Source: Actinomadura roseirufa (GTDB taxonomy: Bacteria > Actinomycetota > Actinomycetes > Streptosporangiales > Streptosporangiaceae). From it: a stretch of DNA of 56,666 nt. Below the pieces are notes generated by a model. It was given only the letters and a program-made list of their open reading frames with translations. It had not been told where the DNA came from and ran no database searches. A program made the translations under genes and the position numbers. How positions within the stretch are numbered: the first letter of the stretch is position 1; every line of letters starts with the position of its first letter. The stretch spans positions 1-56,666 of the forward strand of contig NZ_CAACVB010000026.1 of NCBI RefSeq assembly GCF_900659635.1. The letters run 5' to 3'. This document shows positions 31,734 to 40,344 of the stretch, in pieces.

Positions 31734-32786
31734 TTGACCACGCTCGAAAATCTTTACCGCCGTTTGCTGGCCTGGTATCCGGCGGACCATCGCGCGGCAC
31801 ATGAGGAGGAGATGCTGGACGTCTTGTTGTCGGCGGCGAAACCCGGTCAGAAGCAGCCGTCCGTCATCGATACCCTCGACCTGCTCTACGGGGCGGTGCG
31901 GATCCGGCTGCGTCGCGCCGTCGGTGGTACCAGTGGGTCCGTCTGGCCGGAGGCGCTGTCCATCGCCGGGTTTCTGGCAATGCTCATGCTGGTCGCGGAC
32001 GGTGTCCGGTTCGCCGTCAACTCGCCGCAGATAGTGACGCATTTCCTTCCGGTCCAACGAGAGGGCGGCGAACCCTTCTTTGACCGGCTGTCCTTCTACT
32101 TCGGCACTGCCCCGTACTGGCTGGCATGGGTCGTCATCGCGGTTCTGGCCTGGTGCGGGGCGCGGCGCGCCGCCGCTCGCGCCGCCTGCGCGGTGACCGC
32201 CGTCCAGTTCGCCCTCGTCATTTACGGAGTCGGCTTCCCTGAGATCGGAATCGGCTGGATCGGGGCCTCGCTCGGCGGTGTTCCGCTGCCGCTGGCGCTT
32301 GTGGCCAGTGCCTCTCTGGTCGCGTCCCCTGGCCCGGGTCATGGTGCCCGGTCGCTGGGACGGCGCGGCGTCGCCGGTGCCGTGGTCTCGGCGGCCGTGC
32401 TCATCGCGGTCACCTCGACTCCGCTCTTCACCCTGATCAATCAAGAGCACCTCGGCGAGGTCTGGTACTCCGAGCTCTCAGGCGGCTCTTTCCTCAGGTG
32501 GGACAGGACACAACTGGCGGGGGTGCTCCTGACCGCCTTGTTCCTGGCCGGTCTGCTGGCACGCACCCCTCAAGGGCGCCGGGCCGCCGCGCTGTTCATG
32601 CTGGGAGGCGCGCCTCTCATCGTCCAGGTGGGACGCTTCAGTATGGGAACACCAGCCGAATACCCTGAGCTCTCCTATCTTCTGGTTCAGAGCCTTATCG
32701 GTTTCGCTCTGGTCATGCTCGTCGTCCGCTTCATAGAGCACTCATTGAAGACCCAAGCCCGAGGGCGTGACAAGACGCCGGCCTGA
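31734..32786 (+). CDS. Tandem membrane protein copy 3
   Basis: 350 aa, same architecture; TTG 31734 with AAGGAGGG. Copy 3 has the same leader (CGGCCCCTTTCCAAGGAGGG) as copy 2. It shows an insertion in the first extracytoplasmic loop (PVQREGGEPFFDRL), a Cys in place of Arg (WCGARRAAARA), and a distinct C-terminus (HSLKTQARGRDKTPA). The loop changes may mean different ligands or partners. The three genes are spaced about 1.17 kb apart. Confidence 0.85.
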   Translation: MTTLENLYRRLLAWYPADHRAAHEEEMLDVLLSAAKPGQKQPSVIDTLDLLYGAVRIRLRRAVGGTSGSVWPEALSIAGFLAMLMLVADGVRFAVNSPQIVTHFLPVQREGGEPFFDRLSFYFGTAPYWLAWVVIAVLAWCGARRAAARAACAVTAVQFALVIYGVGFPEIGIGWIGASLGGVPLPLALVASASLVASPGPGHGARSLGRRGVAGAVVSAAVLIAVTSTPLFTLINQEHLGEVWYSELSGGSFLRWDRTQLAGVLLTALFLAGLLARTPQGRRAAALFMLGGAPLIVQVGRFSMGTPAEYPELSYLLVQSLIGFALVMLVVRFIEHSLKTQARGRDKTPA

Positions 32787-32797
32787 CGGCCGAAGTT

Positions 32798-33115
32798 CTA
32801 TTGGCTGACCACTTCCAAGAACGGCGCCGGAATCGCGGGTGCTGATGAGGCGGGGTCTTCTGAGGCCAGCAGACTTTGCGGCAGATGCTGGACCCAGACG
32901 CCGTCCGCCGCGCCCCGATCCCGCGGGACCCAGTCAGTGCCCCGCAGGTGACCGTCGAGGACATGCCGCGTTTCGCCCGTCCAGTACACCGGGCGGGACC
33001 ACCGCCCCAGAGACCGGACACAGCGCGGTGACGTGCCCCCAGCAAGAGGTCTTCGACCATCTCCAGGCTCCGGGGACAAGGAGCCCGCGCCGTGCAGGTG
33101 GGTATGCGGGTGCAC
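32798..33115 (-). pseudogene. Unidentified protein fragment
   Basis: A minus-strand frame reads WSRPVYWTGETRHVLDGHL and GTDWVPRDRGAADGVWVQHL before a stop at 32798, which looks like the C-terminal end of a real protein. Upstream on the same strand, candidate continuation (LEMVEDLLLG) lies in a different frame, so at least one frameshift is likely. No family recognised. It overlaps the start of the GH20 remnant. Confidence 0.4.
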
Positions 33116-33450
33116 ACGCCTGAGGACGGCTACCGATTAGAGCCGGCGCCGCCCCGGCCAGCCAGGACACCTCACGCGGCCAACATTATCGGTGCACAGG
33201 CCAACCTGTGGACCGAGCCCGTCGAGGACCGGGGCCCGGGCGGACTACCGGGCCTTCCCGCGACTCGTCCCGTTCGCCGAGGTGATCAGGTCAGAGCTGC
33301 CAGGGCCGGACGAACGCGACCTCGGTGGCTTGGAACGCCGACCGGACGCGGCGCACTACGCCAGGCCAGGCGCGCTGAGAGAACATGTACCGCCCGCCTA
33401 CCGGGGGCCGCCCGCCCTTGGCAGCGGCGTCCGGGTGTTCCTGGACACAT
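33092..33450 (+). pseudogene. C-terminal remnant of a GH20 beta-N-acetylhexosaminidase
   Basis: One frame reads IIGAQANLWTEPVED, then after a shift near 33235 another reads DYRAFPRLVPFAEVIRSE, and after a shift back the first frame gives ARPWQRRPGVPG. These are, in order, three landmarks of the end of actinomycete GH20 hexosaminidases (GxQAxLWTE, FPRLxALAEVxWS, GPRPWQxRPGVPG). The catalytic barrel is absent upstream, so the gene is truncated and frameshifted. It marks deletion of a chitin/peptidoglycan-sugar gene at the edge of the island. Confidence 0.75.
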
Positions 33451-33525
33451 GCACGGCAAGCCCCGGAAATCTGGCAGATGGCGCACTGACCCACGCGGGC
33501 GCAAAGCTTTCCCACATCCTCAAGG

Positions 33526-34506
33526 TCAGTGGGACTGGTGCTGCTCGGGCATGTGGCTCGCCGGATGCACCCACAACAGGACGTTGGCCGGCCGCCCGCC
33601 CTTCGCCTCCTCCCATTGCCGGCGGAAGAACGCGAGGACCTCCCGGTCGGAGTAACGCAGACTGAAGTGGATCAGAACGAACAAGGTCTCCGGATGGGCT
33701 TCGACCACGGGCCTCAGTTGGCTCCACACCGTATGCCCGACCCGGTTCGCGCGATCCATCTCGGCGTCGTCGAGAAAGGTGCACTCGGTGATGACGACGG
33801 GATAGTCGAAGAGCCACGGATTCCGCTCGAAGACGGTGACATGCGTGTCGCCGAGGAAGGCGAACAGCGGCCGAGTGACCTCCGCGTTCACCTCCGCCCC
33901 ACCCTTGCGCCGCTCGGCCATGAGACGGCCGAACTCCGCGGCCCGTCCCTCCCGCGCCAGGGACCGGCGCAGTTCCTCGAACTCCGGCCGCAGCGTCCTA
34001 CGGCGTTCGGAGAAGGCATATCCCACGCAGGGCACCTTGTGTTCGCACTCGACCACCCGCACGTGGTGCCCGCGGCGCCCAAAGACGAACTCGTCGTCAC
34101 CCCGCACGCCGTGCAGCCGGTGTCCGCCCGCAAGAGCCGGGTCGAACCCGGCTCCGTGGTTCAGTTCGGCGGACGCGCGCAGGTAGGACTCAACGTAAGG
34201 CACCGCCTCGGCAGGCAGATAGATATCCGTGCCGGACGGGCGGGACGCCAGGTAGTCGAGGTCCTTGGAGTGGTCGTGGTGGGTGTGGGTCAAGAAGACG
34301 GTGTCCACCTGGCGTCCTTCGCACAAGCCCGCGTCGAGACTGCAACGCAACTCGGGGACGTGGAAGAAGGTCTTGTCATTGGCGCGCGAGTAGCCGGTGA
34401 GCGTCAGCTCGGTACCGGGGATCCGCCACGTCTTCCATTGCCGGAAGGGATGTCTCCGCTCCAGCAACTCGGGATGGTCGGGCCGCTCTTCCGGTACCCG
34501 CGTCAT
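33526..34506 (-). CDS. MBL-fold metallohydrolase, RNase Z-like
   Basis: 326-aa protein with the zinc motif THTHHDHS near 73 (HxHxDH) and a second metal Asp/His in FLGDTHVTVF near 229, then IHFSLRYSD near the end. The lack of a signal peptide and the FRQWKTWRIPGTELTLTGYS start recall the RNase Z/ElaC-like group, but tRNA 3'-processing is not assured. ATG 34506 is preceded by AAAGGCCCACCA. Codon use is ordinary. It lies in the accessory island between remnants and may be cargo. Confidence 0.85.
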   Translation of the reverse strand: MTRVPEERPDHPELLERRHPFRQWKTWRIPGTELTLTGYSRANDKTFFHVPELRCSLDAGLCEGRQVDTVFLTHTHHDHSKDLDYLASRPSGTDIYLPAEAVPYVESYLRASAELNHGAGFDPALAGGHRLHGVRGDDEFVFGRRGHHVRVVECEHKVPCVGYAFSERRRTLRPEFEELRRSLAREGRAAEFGRLMAERRKGGAEVNAEVTRPLFAFLGDTHVTVFERNPWLFDYPVVITECTFLDDAEMDRANRVGHTVWSQLRPVVEAHPETLFVLIHFSLRYSDREVLAFFRRQWEEAKGGRPANVLLWVHPASHMPEQHQSH

Positions 34507-34849
34507 TGGTGGGCCTTTCCTCGGACGATGGCGAGCGTGTCTTCCTCACCGCCGTGATCAAGTGACCGAGATCCTAGCGCCGACCCATTACCCGACCCCA
34601 CTAGTTTTAGGTTCTGCGCAGTGGCTCACGCTGTGCCCCATGGCGAGCCGCCGATAAAAGCGATGGCCGTCCCGCTCCCAGCCCTGTGAGCATGTAGCAC
34701 TGGCCCGGATGGCGACGCCGCGCCAGCATTCGCAGCGGCTGATGTGGCGCCCGGCACGTCCTTCCACCCAGACTGCCCCGCCGCTGCCGCTCGGCCCGAC
34801 GCCGTAGGGGACACCGTTGACCGCCCCGGACGCGCCGAATGCAGGGGCC
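34507..34849. other. Remnant region with no supported gene
   Basis: It contains weakly protein-like minus-strand sequence (HISRCECWRGVAIRAS) ending at about 34590 but no complete gene. It may be leftover cargo beyond the IS481 remnant. Confidence 0.4.
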
Positions 34850-35657
34850 AGAACCCATCACTTCGCAAGGATGCTGCAGTGGGTCTGCGACCGGTAGGGG
34901 CGGATGCGTTTGTGGGTGATCCCGGCCGCAGTCAGGTGTCGCGCCCAGTGAGCGGCAGCAGGCGCCATTGTCAGTCAGCACCATGCGCACGCTGATTGCG
35001 CATATGGCGAAGTAGGCCCGGCTCGCGTCCAGGAGTGGCAGCGGTGGCGGATCTCGTCGGCCAGGATCTCGGTGAAGGCCAGGCGGGAGCGGTCATCGAG
35101 GGCGGTGTGCAGGTAGCCGGGGCCCAGATTGGGGCGGCCGCCGACCGCGCGGGACCGGTTGGGTCGCGGTGGGCCGGGGCTGTTCCGACTGCCGACGGCG
35201 CGGCCATGGACACGGCGGCCACCGCCGACGGTGATGTCACCGAGTTTCGTGATGTCGACGTGCACCAGGCCGCCGGGGCGCAGGTGCTCGTAGCAGCGAA
35301 TGGAATGGCCGACGGCGCGGTCCAGGTGACAGAAGCGGGCCAGGCCGTGGCAGTCGACGCTGTGTGGCGGGTCAGGATGGGATGGGTGCACCGTGGCCGA
35401 GTTCAGCCCCGGCAGGTGGGCGATGCGGGCCGTCCCCAGTGGCGTGGCAGGCGGACCATGATGAGGGGCACTCAAGGCAGATGAGGCTGCGGCGGGGTCT
35501 GTCGAGCGGGCGTGAGGATCAGTCGGTCACCCCCCCCGGCCACACCCTGTTGCCGGTACCGGTCTGTCCACCGTCGTGCGGTGGGGCCAGACCTGCAACC
35601 GTGCGGCACCCACCGCAGCGGCCAGCCGCCCTCGACAACGCAGCGGGCTGGCCTAAG
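34850..35657 (-). pseudogene. Decayed IS481-family transposase, copy 1
   Basis: Read from 35657 leftwards: GWPLRWVPHGCRSGPTARRW with TDRYRQQGVAGG is the IS481 N-terminal helix-turn-helix; GTARIAHLPGLNSATVH the second helix; YEHLRPGGLVHVDITKLGDI carries the first catalytic Asp; HTALDDRSRLAFTEI the second; LTDNGA and GITHKRIRPYRSQT the start of the third block, after which the reading breaks before the catalytic Glu. Several frameshifts and an in-frame stop, including near a run of nine C at about 35530, show it is inactive. The first 226 bp are duplicated at 36545. Confidence 0.8.
35432..35657. repeat. Direct repeat, left copy (IS481 N-terminal segment)
   Basis: About 226 bp, closely similar to 36545-36767 and in the same orientation. 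Both begin at GTCCCCAGTGGCGTGGCAGG and end at CGGCCTAAG (left: TGGCCTAAG). The copies flank the IS5-type element. Confidence 0.85.
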
Positions 35658-36535
35658 AGGTCATAACAAATTGTTGTAGGTAGCGCGACATGTGGTGATG
35701 GTCGGGTGTGGTGTGGGTGGGTGCGTAAGGGCGAGCAACTCCCGGGGATCGTGGCCGACAGCCTGTTGGAGCGGATCGAGCCTCTGCTGCCGAAGGTGGA
35801 ACGCCGCACGCGCCATGCCGGGCGTAAGTGGTTGGACGATCGCAAGGTGTTGTGCGGGATCTTGTTCGTCCTGCATACCGGGATCCGGTGGGAGTTCCTG
35901 CCTCGGGAGCTGGGGTTCGGGTCGGGCATGACGTGCTGGCGGCGGCTGGCCGGGGTGTGGGAACGGCTGCACCGTCTTCTGCTGGAGGAACTGCATACCG
36001 CCGGGCGGCTGGATTGGTCCGGGGCGTGATCGACAGCTCGCACGTCCGAGCGCTCAAGGATGGCCCAGAACCGGTCCGAACCCGGTCGGCTGCGGCCGGC
36101 CGGGCTCTGAGCATCACATGCTGGCCGACGGCCACGGGATTCCGCTGGTTCTGTCGCTGACCGGCGGGAATCGTCACGATGTCACTCAGTTGATGTCGTT
36201 GCCGGAGGCGGTGCCATCGGTTCGGGGCCGGTTCGGACGGCCTCGTCGAAGATCCGGGCGGCTGCCGGCCGCCAGCGGCTACGACCACGACAAGTACCGG
36301 CGGCTGATGTGGGCCAAGGGGATCAAGCCGGTCATCGCCCGACGCGGCGTCCCGCACGGGTCTGGGCTGTGCGGCCACCGCTACGTCGTTGAGCGCACCA
36401 TCGGCCTGCTGCACTGGTTCTGCCGCTTACGCATCCGCCGGGAGATCCGCGACGACATCCACGAAGCCTTCATGACCCTCGCCGCAGCCATCATCTGCTG
36501 GCGACACCTCGTCCGCTGATTCTGTTATGACCGCT
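35656..36535 (+). mobile_element. IS5-family insertion sequence, about 880 bp, inactive
   Basis: Ends AGAGGTCATAACA (left, 35656) and, inverted, AGCGGTCATAACA (right, to 36535) match at 12 of 13 positions and are flanked by TA on each side (35654-35655, 36536-36537), consistent with a TA target duplication. The length and a single transposase fit the IS5 family. It sits precisely at the edge of the left IS481 repeat. Confidence 0.8.
35721..36519 (+). pseudogene. Frameshifted IS5-family DDE transposase
   Basis: The N-terminal part (ERIEPLLPKVERRTRHAGRK, GIRWEFLPRELGFGSGMTCW, RLHRLLLEELHTAGRLDW) stops at 36029; the continuation VIDSSHVRALKDGPEPVRT (first catalytic Asp) lies in another frame; HHMLADGHGIPLVLSLTGGN and GYDHDKYRRLMWAKGIKP return in a third. 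VVERTIGLLHWFCRLRIR gives the catalytic Glu. The usual LLADRGYD reads LPAASGYD, so the second catalytic Asp is lost. With at least two frameshifts it cannot work. Confidence 0.85.
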
Positions 36536-36544
36536 TAGCCGCCC

Positions 36545-36767
36545 GGTCCCCAGTGGCGTGGCAGGCGGACCTTGATCAGGGACACGCAAGGTGGATGAGG
36601 GTGCGGCGGGTAGGTGGTCCGGCGTGAGGAACAGCCGGTCGCTCCTCGGCCACACTGTGTTGCCGGTACCGGTCTGTCCACCGTCGTGCGGTGGGGCCAG
36701 ACTTGCAACCGTTCGGTGCTCACCGCAGCGGCCAGCCGCCCTCGATAACGCAGCGGGCCGGCCTAAG
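36545..36767 (-). pseudogene. IS481-family transposase N-terminal fragment, copy 2
   Basis: Right copy of the direct repeat. It encodes the same GWPLR and SGPTARRWTDRYRQ helix-turn-helix segment, then breaks. A stop interrupts it after GWPLR. There is no catalytic part. It begins eight bases after the IS5 right flank, suggesting recombination between IS481 copies around the IS5 insertion. Confidence 0.75.
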
Positions 36768-37133
36768 CCGCCCGATCTCGGTCGGTGGGGCCTCGCGGTG
36801 GAGCATAAGGGCCTCCCGAGGTGCCGGTGCAGATGTCGCACACCACACCCGGACCCAGAGACGGGGTGCTGCGGACCCTTCCTCAGTCCAAGATCTTCAG
36901 GCAGGGGCCCAGCATTCACGGCTCCGTGAGCAGTACAGGGTGTGATGTCTCAGGATGTTGGGCCAGAAGGTCCTGGGGCATCACAGTTGGTCTCGCCGGA
37001 GTCCCGGCGGGACTCCGGCGCGCCTGCGCGAGTCGACTTCCTGAGGGGCCCAGGACTCCTGTGGCTCCGGTCAGGGCAAGGTAGGCCGTTGGTGATCGTT
37101 GTCCGGGGGCGGACGCGAACACGGGCCAATTGA
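36768..37133. other. Gene-free stretch with a perfect hairpin
   Basis: No supported gene. A perfect stem at 36994-37020 (arms CGCCGGAGTCCC and GGGACTCCGGCG, loop GGC) could terminate the minus-strand secreted-protein gene 114 bp upstream, or be a relic of an element end. Confidence 0.55.
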
Positions 37134-37517
37134 TCACGCGGGGAGAGCTCCCACGGAGGCGATGGGGAAGGGCGGGGCGTATCTGGCCCGCTGTCCGGGG
37201 GAGATCGTGCTGGATGCTCCGCTGCAGTCCGAGCTGGGAAAGAGCTTGGCCACGAAGGTGGAGCGGTTGAAGGCGGAGACGATGCGCAACTGCCTGTCGA
37301 GTGGCAGGCATCTGAGCTGGAGTTCCAGGACCGTGGATTGGCCGGTGGCGTCGATCAGGATGAGGGTCTGCTGCCGTGCGGTGCGCGCGGTCTCTGATCC
37401 TGGAGTTGGCGCAGGAGCGGCGGCGGCGACGGTGGGCGCGAGGGTGAGCATCGCGGTAACCAGCAACGTCATCGCCGGTGTCCTGGCCGTCCTGGCGGGA
37501 TGCTTCTTGGTGATCAT
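37134..37517 (-). CDS. Small secreted protein, unknown function
   Basis: 127 aa. Signal peptide: basic MITKKHPARTARTP, then hydrophobic AMTLLVTAMLTLAPTVAAAA, cleavage probably after the Ala run. The mature 95 aa contains two Cys (LRCLP, SSDCSG), enough for one disulfide, and the beta-like TLILIDATGQSTVLELQL. This spacing faintly recalls subtilisin-inhibitor-like proteins but the match is too weak to name. ATG 37517 has AAAGGAA upstream; longer frames do not. It lies in the accessory island with a less biased codon use. Confidence 0.7.
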   Translation of the reverse strand: MITKKHPARTARTPAMTLLVTAMLTLAPTVAAAAPAPTPGSETARTARQQTLILIDATGQSTVLELQLRCLPLDRQLRIVSAFNRSTFVAKLFPSSDCSGASSTISPGQRARYAPPFPIASVGALPA

Positions 37518-37641
37518 GATGTGTTCCTTTCGGTCCGGGGGAGGAATCTCACCCGTCATCACCAAGAGTAGAGTTGTCGGCACTGTCGGTGACGGAAGAT
37601 TTGAGTGCCTTCCAGTCGGCATCCCGGGGGCGGGAAATCGT

Positions 37642-39084
37642 TCAATCCCGACACTCTTGATCACTATCTGGCGGCCGATCGCGTCTTCTTCGCGTGAAGC
37701 CGGGGTGACTGTGGACCGGCTCGCTTCTTCTGTGGTGCCTCTGCCGTGTGTGATGCCTCTGTCGTGTATCCGGTCCAGGCATCCCCTTGCCGCTGGGGCG
37801 GGCGGCCATCGCGAGATCGCGTGTGGTGTGGCTTTCTGGGCGATTTGCCCCGAATGTCGAGGTGCTGTGCGTAGTAGTTATCGGGGGGCGGCTGCCGGGT
37901 GGGTGGAGGTGGTAGGTGTAGCGGCCGTTGTGGTCGGTGGTGATGTGGATGCGGTGGGGGTGGGTGTGTTTGTAGCGGTTGTGCCATCCGCAGCAGAGGG
38001 TGAGGTGGTCGATGTCGGTGGGGCTGTGGCCCAGGGCCCATCCGTGGACGTGGTCGACTTCGCACAGGGTGCCGGGTACTTCGCAGCCGTGGACGGCGCA
38101 GGTCGGGTACAGGGTTTCCAGGACGCGGCGTTGTCCGTGGGTGGCGAATCGGACCCGGTGTCCCAGATACAGGGGAACGCTTCCGCGTCCCAGTAGCAGG
38201 GGTGAGACTCCACCGGTCAGGGCGATGCGGCGGGCGTGTTCGGCGGGGATGGGTGTGCCGTCGGGGAGGCGGGCCGGGGTGGTGCCGCCGGTGAGGGTGT
38301 CCAGGTCACAGATGACGGTGACCTTGGTCCCCCGATGCCCGCCCCCCAGTACCGTTAGGAGTGCTGCGGCGGTGCGTTCGGCGAGGTCGCGGTGGTCGTC
38401 GGTCCCGGCGGGCTTGGCCAACGGGCCCAGTACCCCGTCGAACACGGCGGCGTCTTCGGTGTTGAGCCGGCCTTTGATGTAGCGGCCGCCGTCCAGGGAA
38501 CGGGTCGAGGTGATCCAGGACCGCTCATACCCCCGCGCCGACTCCCCGTCCGGGCGTTCGGTGTCGTCGCGGTCGGCGATGACGTCACGGATCCGGGCGC
38601 CGAACGAGGCGACCTTGCCCGCCGAGAACCCCTGCCCGGCCATCTCCAGCAGAATCGACTCAGCGGCCCGGCAATCGTCATCGTCCAGCCGTGCCACGGC
38701 ACCGGCGATCGTGGCCGCATAACCGTAGGACAGCGAACCGGAGGCCAGCCGCGATGCGGCAGCGGGGATGCGGGCGCGGTGACGGGCCAGGGTGAGACGC
38801 TCCTTGGCATGGGCATCACGCATCCCCAAGCGGGACCGCAACCACGCCCGGGTGGAGGGAAGACCCCAGTGCCGGACCTCGCCGGTAGCGTCGACTCGGG
38901 CGACCAGCCCCGACAAGGCGCTCTCACACAGATCCACCGCCCGGCCCAGACTCTCGGCCAACTCCATGCACACCGCACCACTCTCGGGCGCATCACGGCG
39001 GGCGAGCTCGGACGCGATCGCAGCGGCCGCGTCCACCAACTCCATGGTGGACATCGACTCCACATCGACACGACTCGAACTCAT
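37642..39084 (-). CDS. DUF222 / HNH endonuclease domain protein
   Basis: 480 aa. The N-terminal DUF222 helical region (ELVDAAAAIASELARRD, LGRAVDLCESALSGLVARVD) is followed near 335-385 by an HNH module: CAVHGCEVPGTLCEVDHVHG, then HLTLCCGWHNRYKHTH, with the Cys pairs and DH/N/H residues intact. The C-terminus is a basic disordered tail (DTRQRHHTRQRHHRRSE). Such proteins are abundant, multi-copy and mobile in actinobacteria; their targets are unknown, possibly DNA nicking or conflict. ATG 39084 is the only well placed start. It lies beside IS remnants, as is common for the family. Confidence 0.88.
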   Translation of the reverse strand: MSSSRVDVESMSTMELVDAAAAIASELARRDAPESGAVCMELAESLGRAVDLCESALSGLVARVDATGEVRHWGLPSTRAWLRSRLGMRDAHAKERLTLARHRARIPAAASRLASGSLSYGYAATIAGAVARLDDDDCRAAESILLEMAGQGFSAGKVASFGARIRDVIADRDDTERPDGESARGYERSWITSTRSLDGGRYIKGRLNTEDAAVFDGVLGPLAKPAGTDDHRDLAERTAAALLTVLGGGHRGTKVTVICDLDTLTGGTTPARLPDGTPIPAEHARRIALTGGVSPLLLGRGSVPLYLGHRVRFATHGQRRVLETLYPTCAVHGCEVPGTLCEVDHVHGWALGHSPTDIDHLTLCCGWHNRYKHTHPHRIHITTDHNGRYTYHLHPPGSRPPITTTHSTSTFGANRPESHTTRDLAMAARPSGKGMPGPDTRQRHHTRQRHHRRSEPVHSHPGFTRRRRDRPPDSDQECRD

Positions 39085-39806
39085 ACAACCATTTTATCGA
39101 ACGCATTAAAAGATCGAGTTGCTTGATTGATGAAAACAGGGGTCAATATTATTACCCGTTCGCCACGTCGGCTTGGACGTTTTGTACCACTACTGGGTGC
39201 ATTCTGAAGAGGTGGTGGGGGCGGCGCGTCAGGGCGGGGCAGGCGGAGCCTGCCCTTATGAGCTGCCTGAGGGGCGGCCCCGTACGCAGCGCCGCCCCCA
39301 CCGCCATTTTCCGATTCTGAATGGCCCCTGCTGGGCGTTGTTCTATCGCTATCCGACATGGGCCCTACCTCTTGGGGGGCGCCAGAGCGCTTGTCGCCTC
39401 GCTGCTTTGGTGCTCCTGTAGCTCAAGGTAGGTGGGCCTGCCATTTCTCTCCGGGACGTCTCGGAGAGATCTTGCTTGCTGGGATGGGCTGCTTTATTGC
39501 GGAGCCCGGTGACGCAAGGACGGTGGCGACGGAGGCCATACGGGTCAGCGCGTCGAGCGGCCGAGCCGGACGGCTGCGGGATTTCGGAGCGTGAAGAGCC
39601 CACGCCACGTCCACGGCAAGGTAGTGGTCACACTCTGAGTTTGATTGAGCGTCGCAGACGAGGCTTGCCGAGGCGGCAGAGGTTCGGGCGTGTCGTCCTT
39701 AGCGGTGAGATGCACGCGGCCGGCTCGATGGTGGCGACGGCCAGTGCAAAGGCGGCGAGGACGGCGCGAGGGTAACGACTACGGGGGCCCGAGGGGGGCG
39801 GCGAGG
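39085..39806. other. Low-bias intergenic stretch without a gene
   Basis: This 720-bp stretch is more AT-rich near 39085-39170 (probable promoter of the HNH gene). It contains perfect hairpin GGGCAGGC-GGA-GCCTGCCC (39237-39255) and a second weaker inverted repeat near 39446 (TCTCTCCG/CGGAGAGA). TGCTCCTGTAGCTCAAGG near 39410 resembles a tRNA 5' end but has no matching 3' half. No coding frame is convincing. Confidence 0.5.
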
Positions 39807-40330
39807 CAGTCGATGGTCGCCGGTCGCGTCGATGTGGGGACGGCTGGCTCAGGGGTGACCGCGGCGAGGTCGGCGGGGACGGAGTCGAGGGTGGTGACAG
39901 GGAGGTCGGGCGGGGGCGGGCCCGAAGGTGGCAGCGAGGGAGTCGAGAGTGGTGCCGGTCGGGTCGACGCGGGGACGGCTGGCTCGGGGGTGGCGACGGG
40001 GAGGTCGGGCGGGGGCGGGGCCGAAGGTGGCGGCGAAGGAGTCGGGGGTGGCGCTGGCCGGGTCAAGGTGGTGACGGTGAGGGAGTCGATGGTTGCTGGT
40101 CGGGTCGATGTGGGGACGGCTGGCTCGGGGGTGGCTGCGGCGAGGTCGGCGGGGGCGGAGTCGAGGGTGGCAACGGGGAGGTCGGGCGGTGACGGGGCCG
40201 AGGGTGGTGACAGGGAGGTCGGTGGGGGCGGTGACGGGAGCAGTGTGGTGAGGGCTTCTTCGAGGGGGACGGCGGTCGGGGGCGAGAGGGGCGACTGGCC
40301 GGGCGAGGGGTGGGGGGGGGGCTTTGATGG
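39807..40330. repeat. GC-rich imperfect tandem repeat tract
   Basis: Blocks opening GAGTCGA/GGGTGG recur at 39807, 39882, 39940, 40039, 40083 and 40157. The longest unit pair (39807 and 40083, 276 bp apart) shares GTCGATGTGGGGACGGCTGG. Plus-strand reading is Gly/Val/Ala/Arg-rich and minus-strand Pro-rich (PPPPDLPVATPEPAVP), both open but neither with a good start or ribosome site. It is probably non-coding slippage DNA or a pseudogene. Confidence 0.7.
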
Positions 40331-40344
40331 CTTCTGAACGCGGC

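Noticed and set aside
36916..37311. 131-residue minus frame overlapping the secreted-protein gene
   Set aside because: It overlaps the better supported frame at 37134-37517, which has a signal peptide and RBS; no motif in it.
39410..39440. tRNA-like 5' end (GCTCCTGTAGCTCAAGG)
   Set aside because: No matching acceptor 3' strand, no T-arm within 90 bp.
39645..40337. A 230-residue Gly/Val/Ala-rich plus-strand frame over the repeat tract
   Set aside because: No ribosome site, no fold, sequence dictated by DNA repeats; the opposite strand is equally open.
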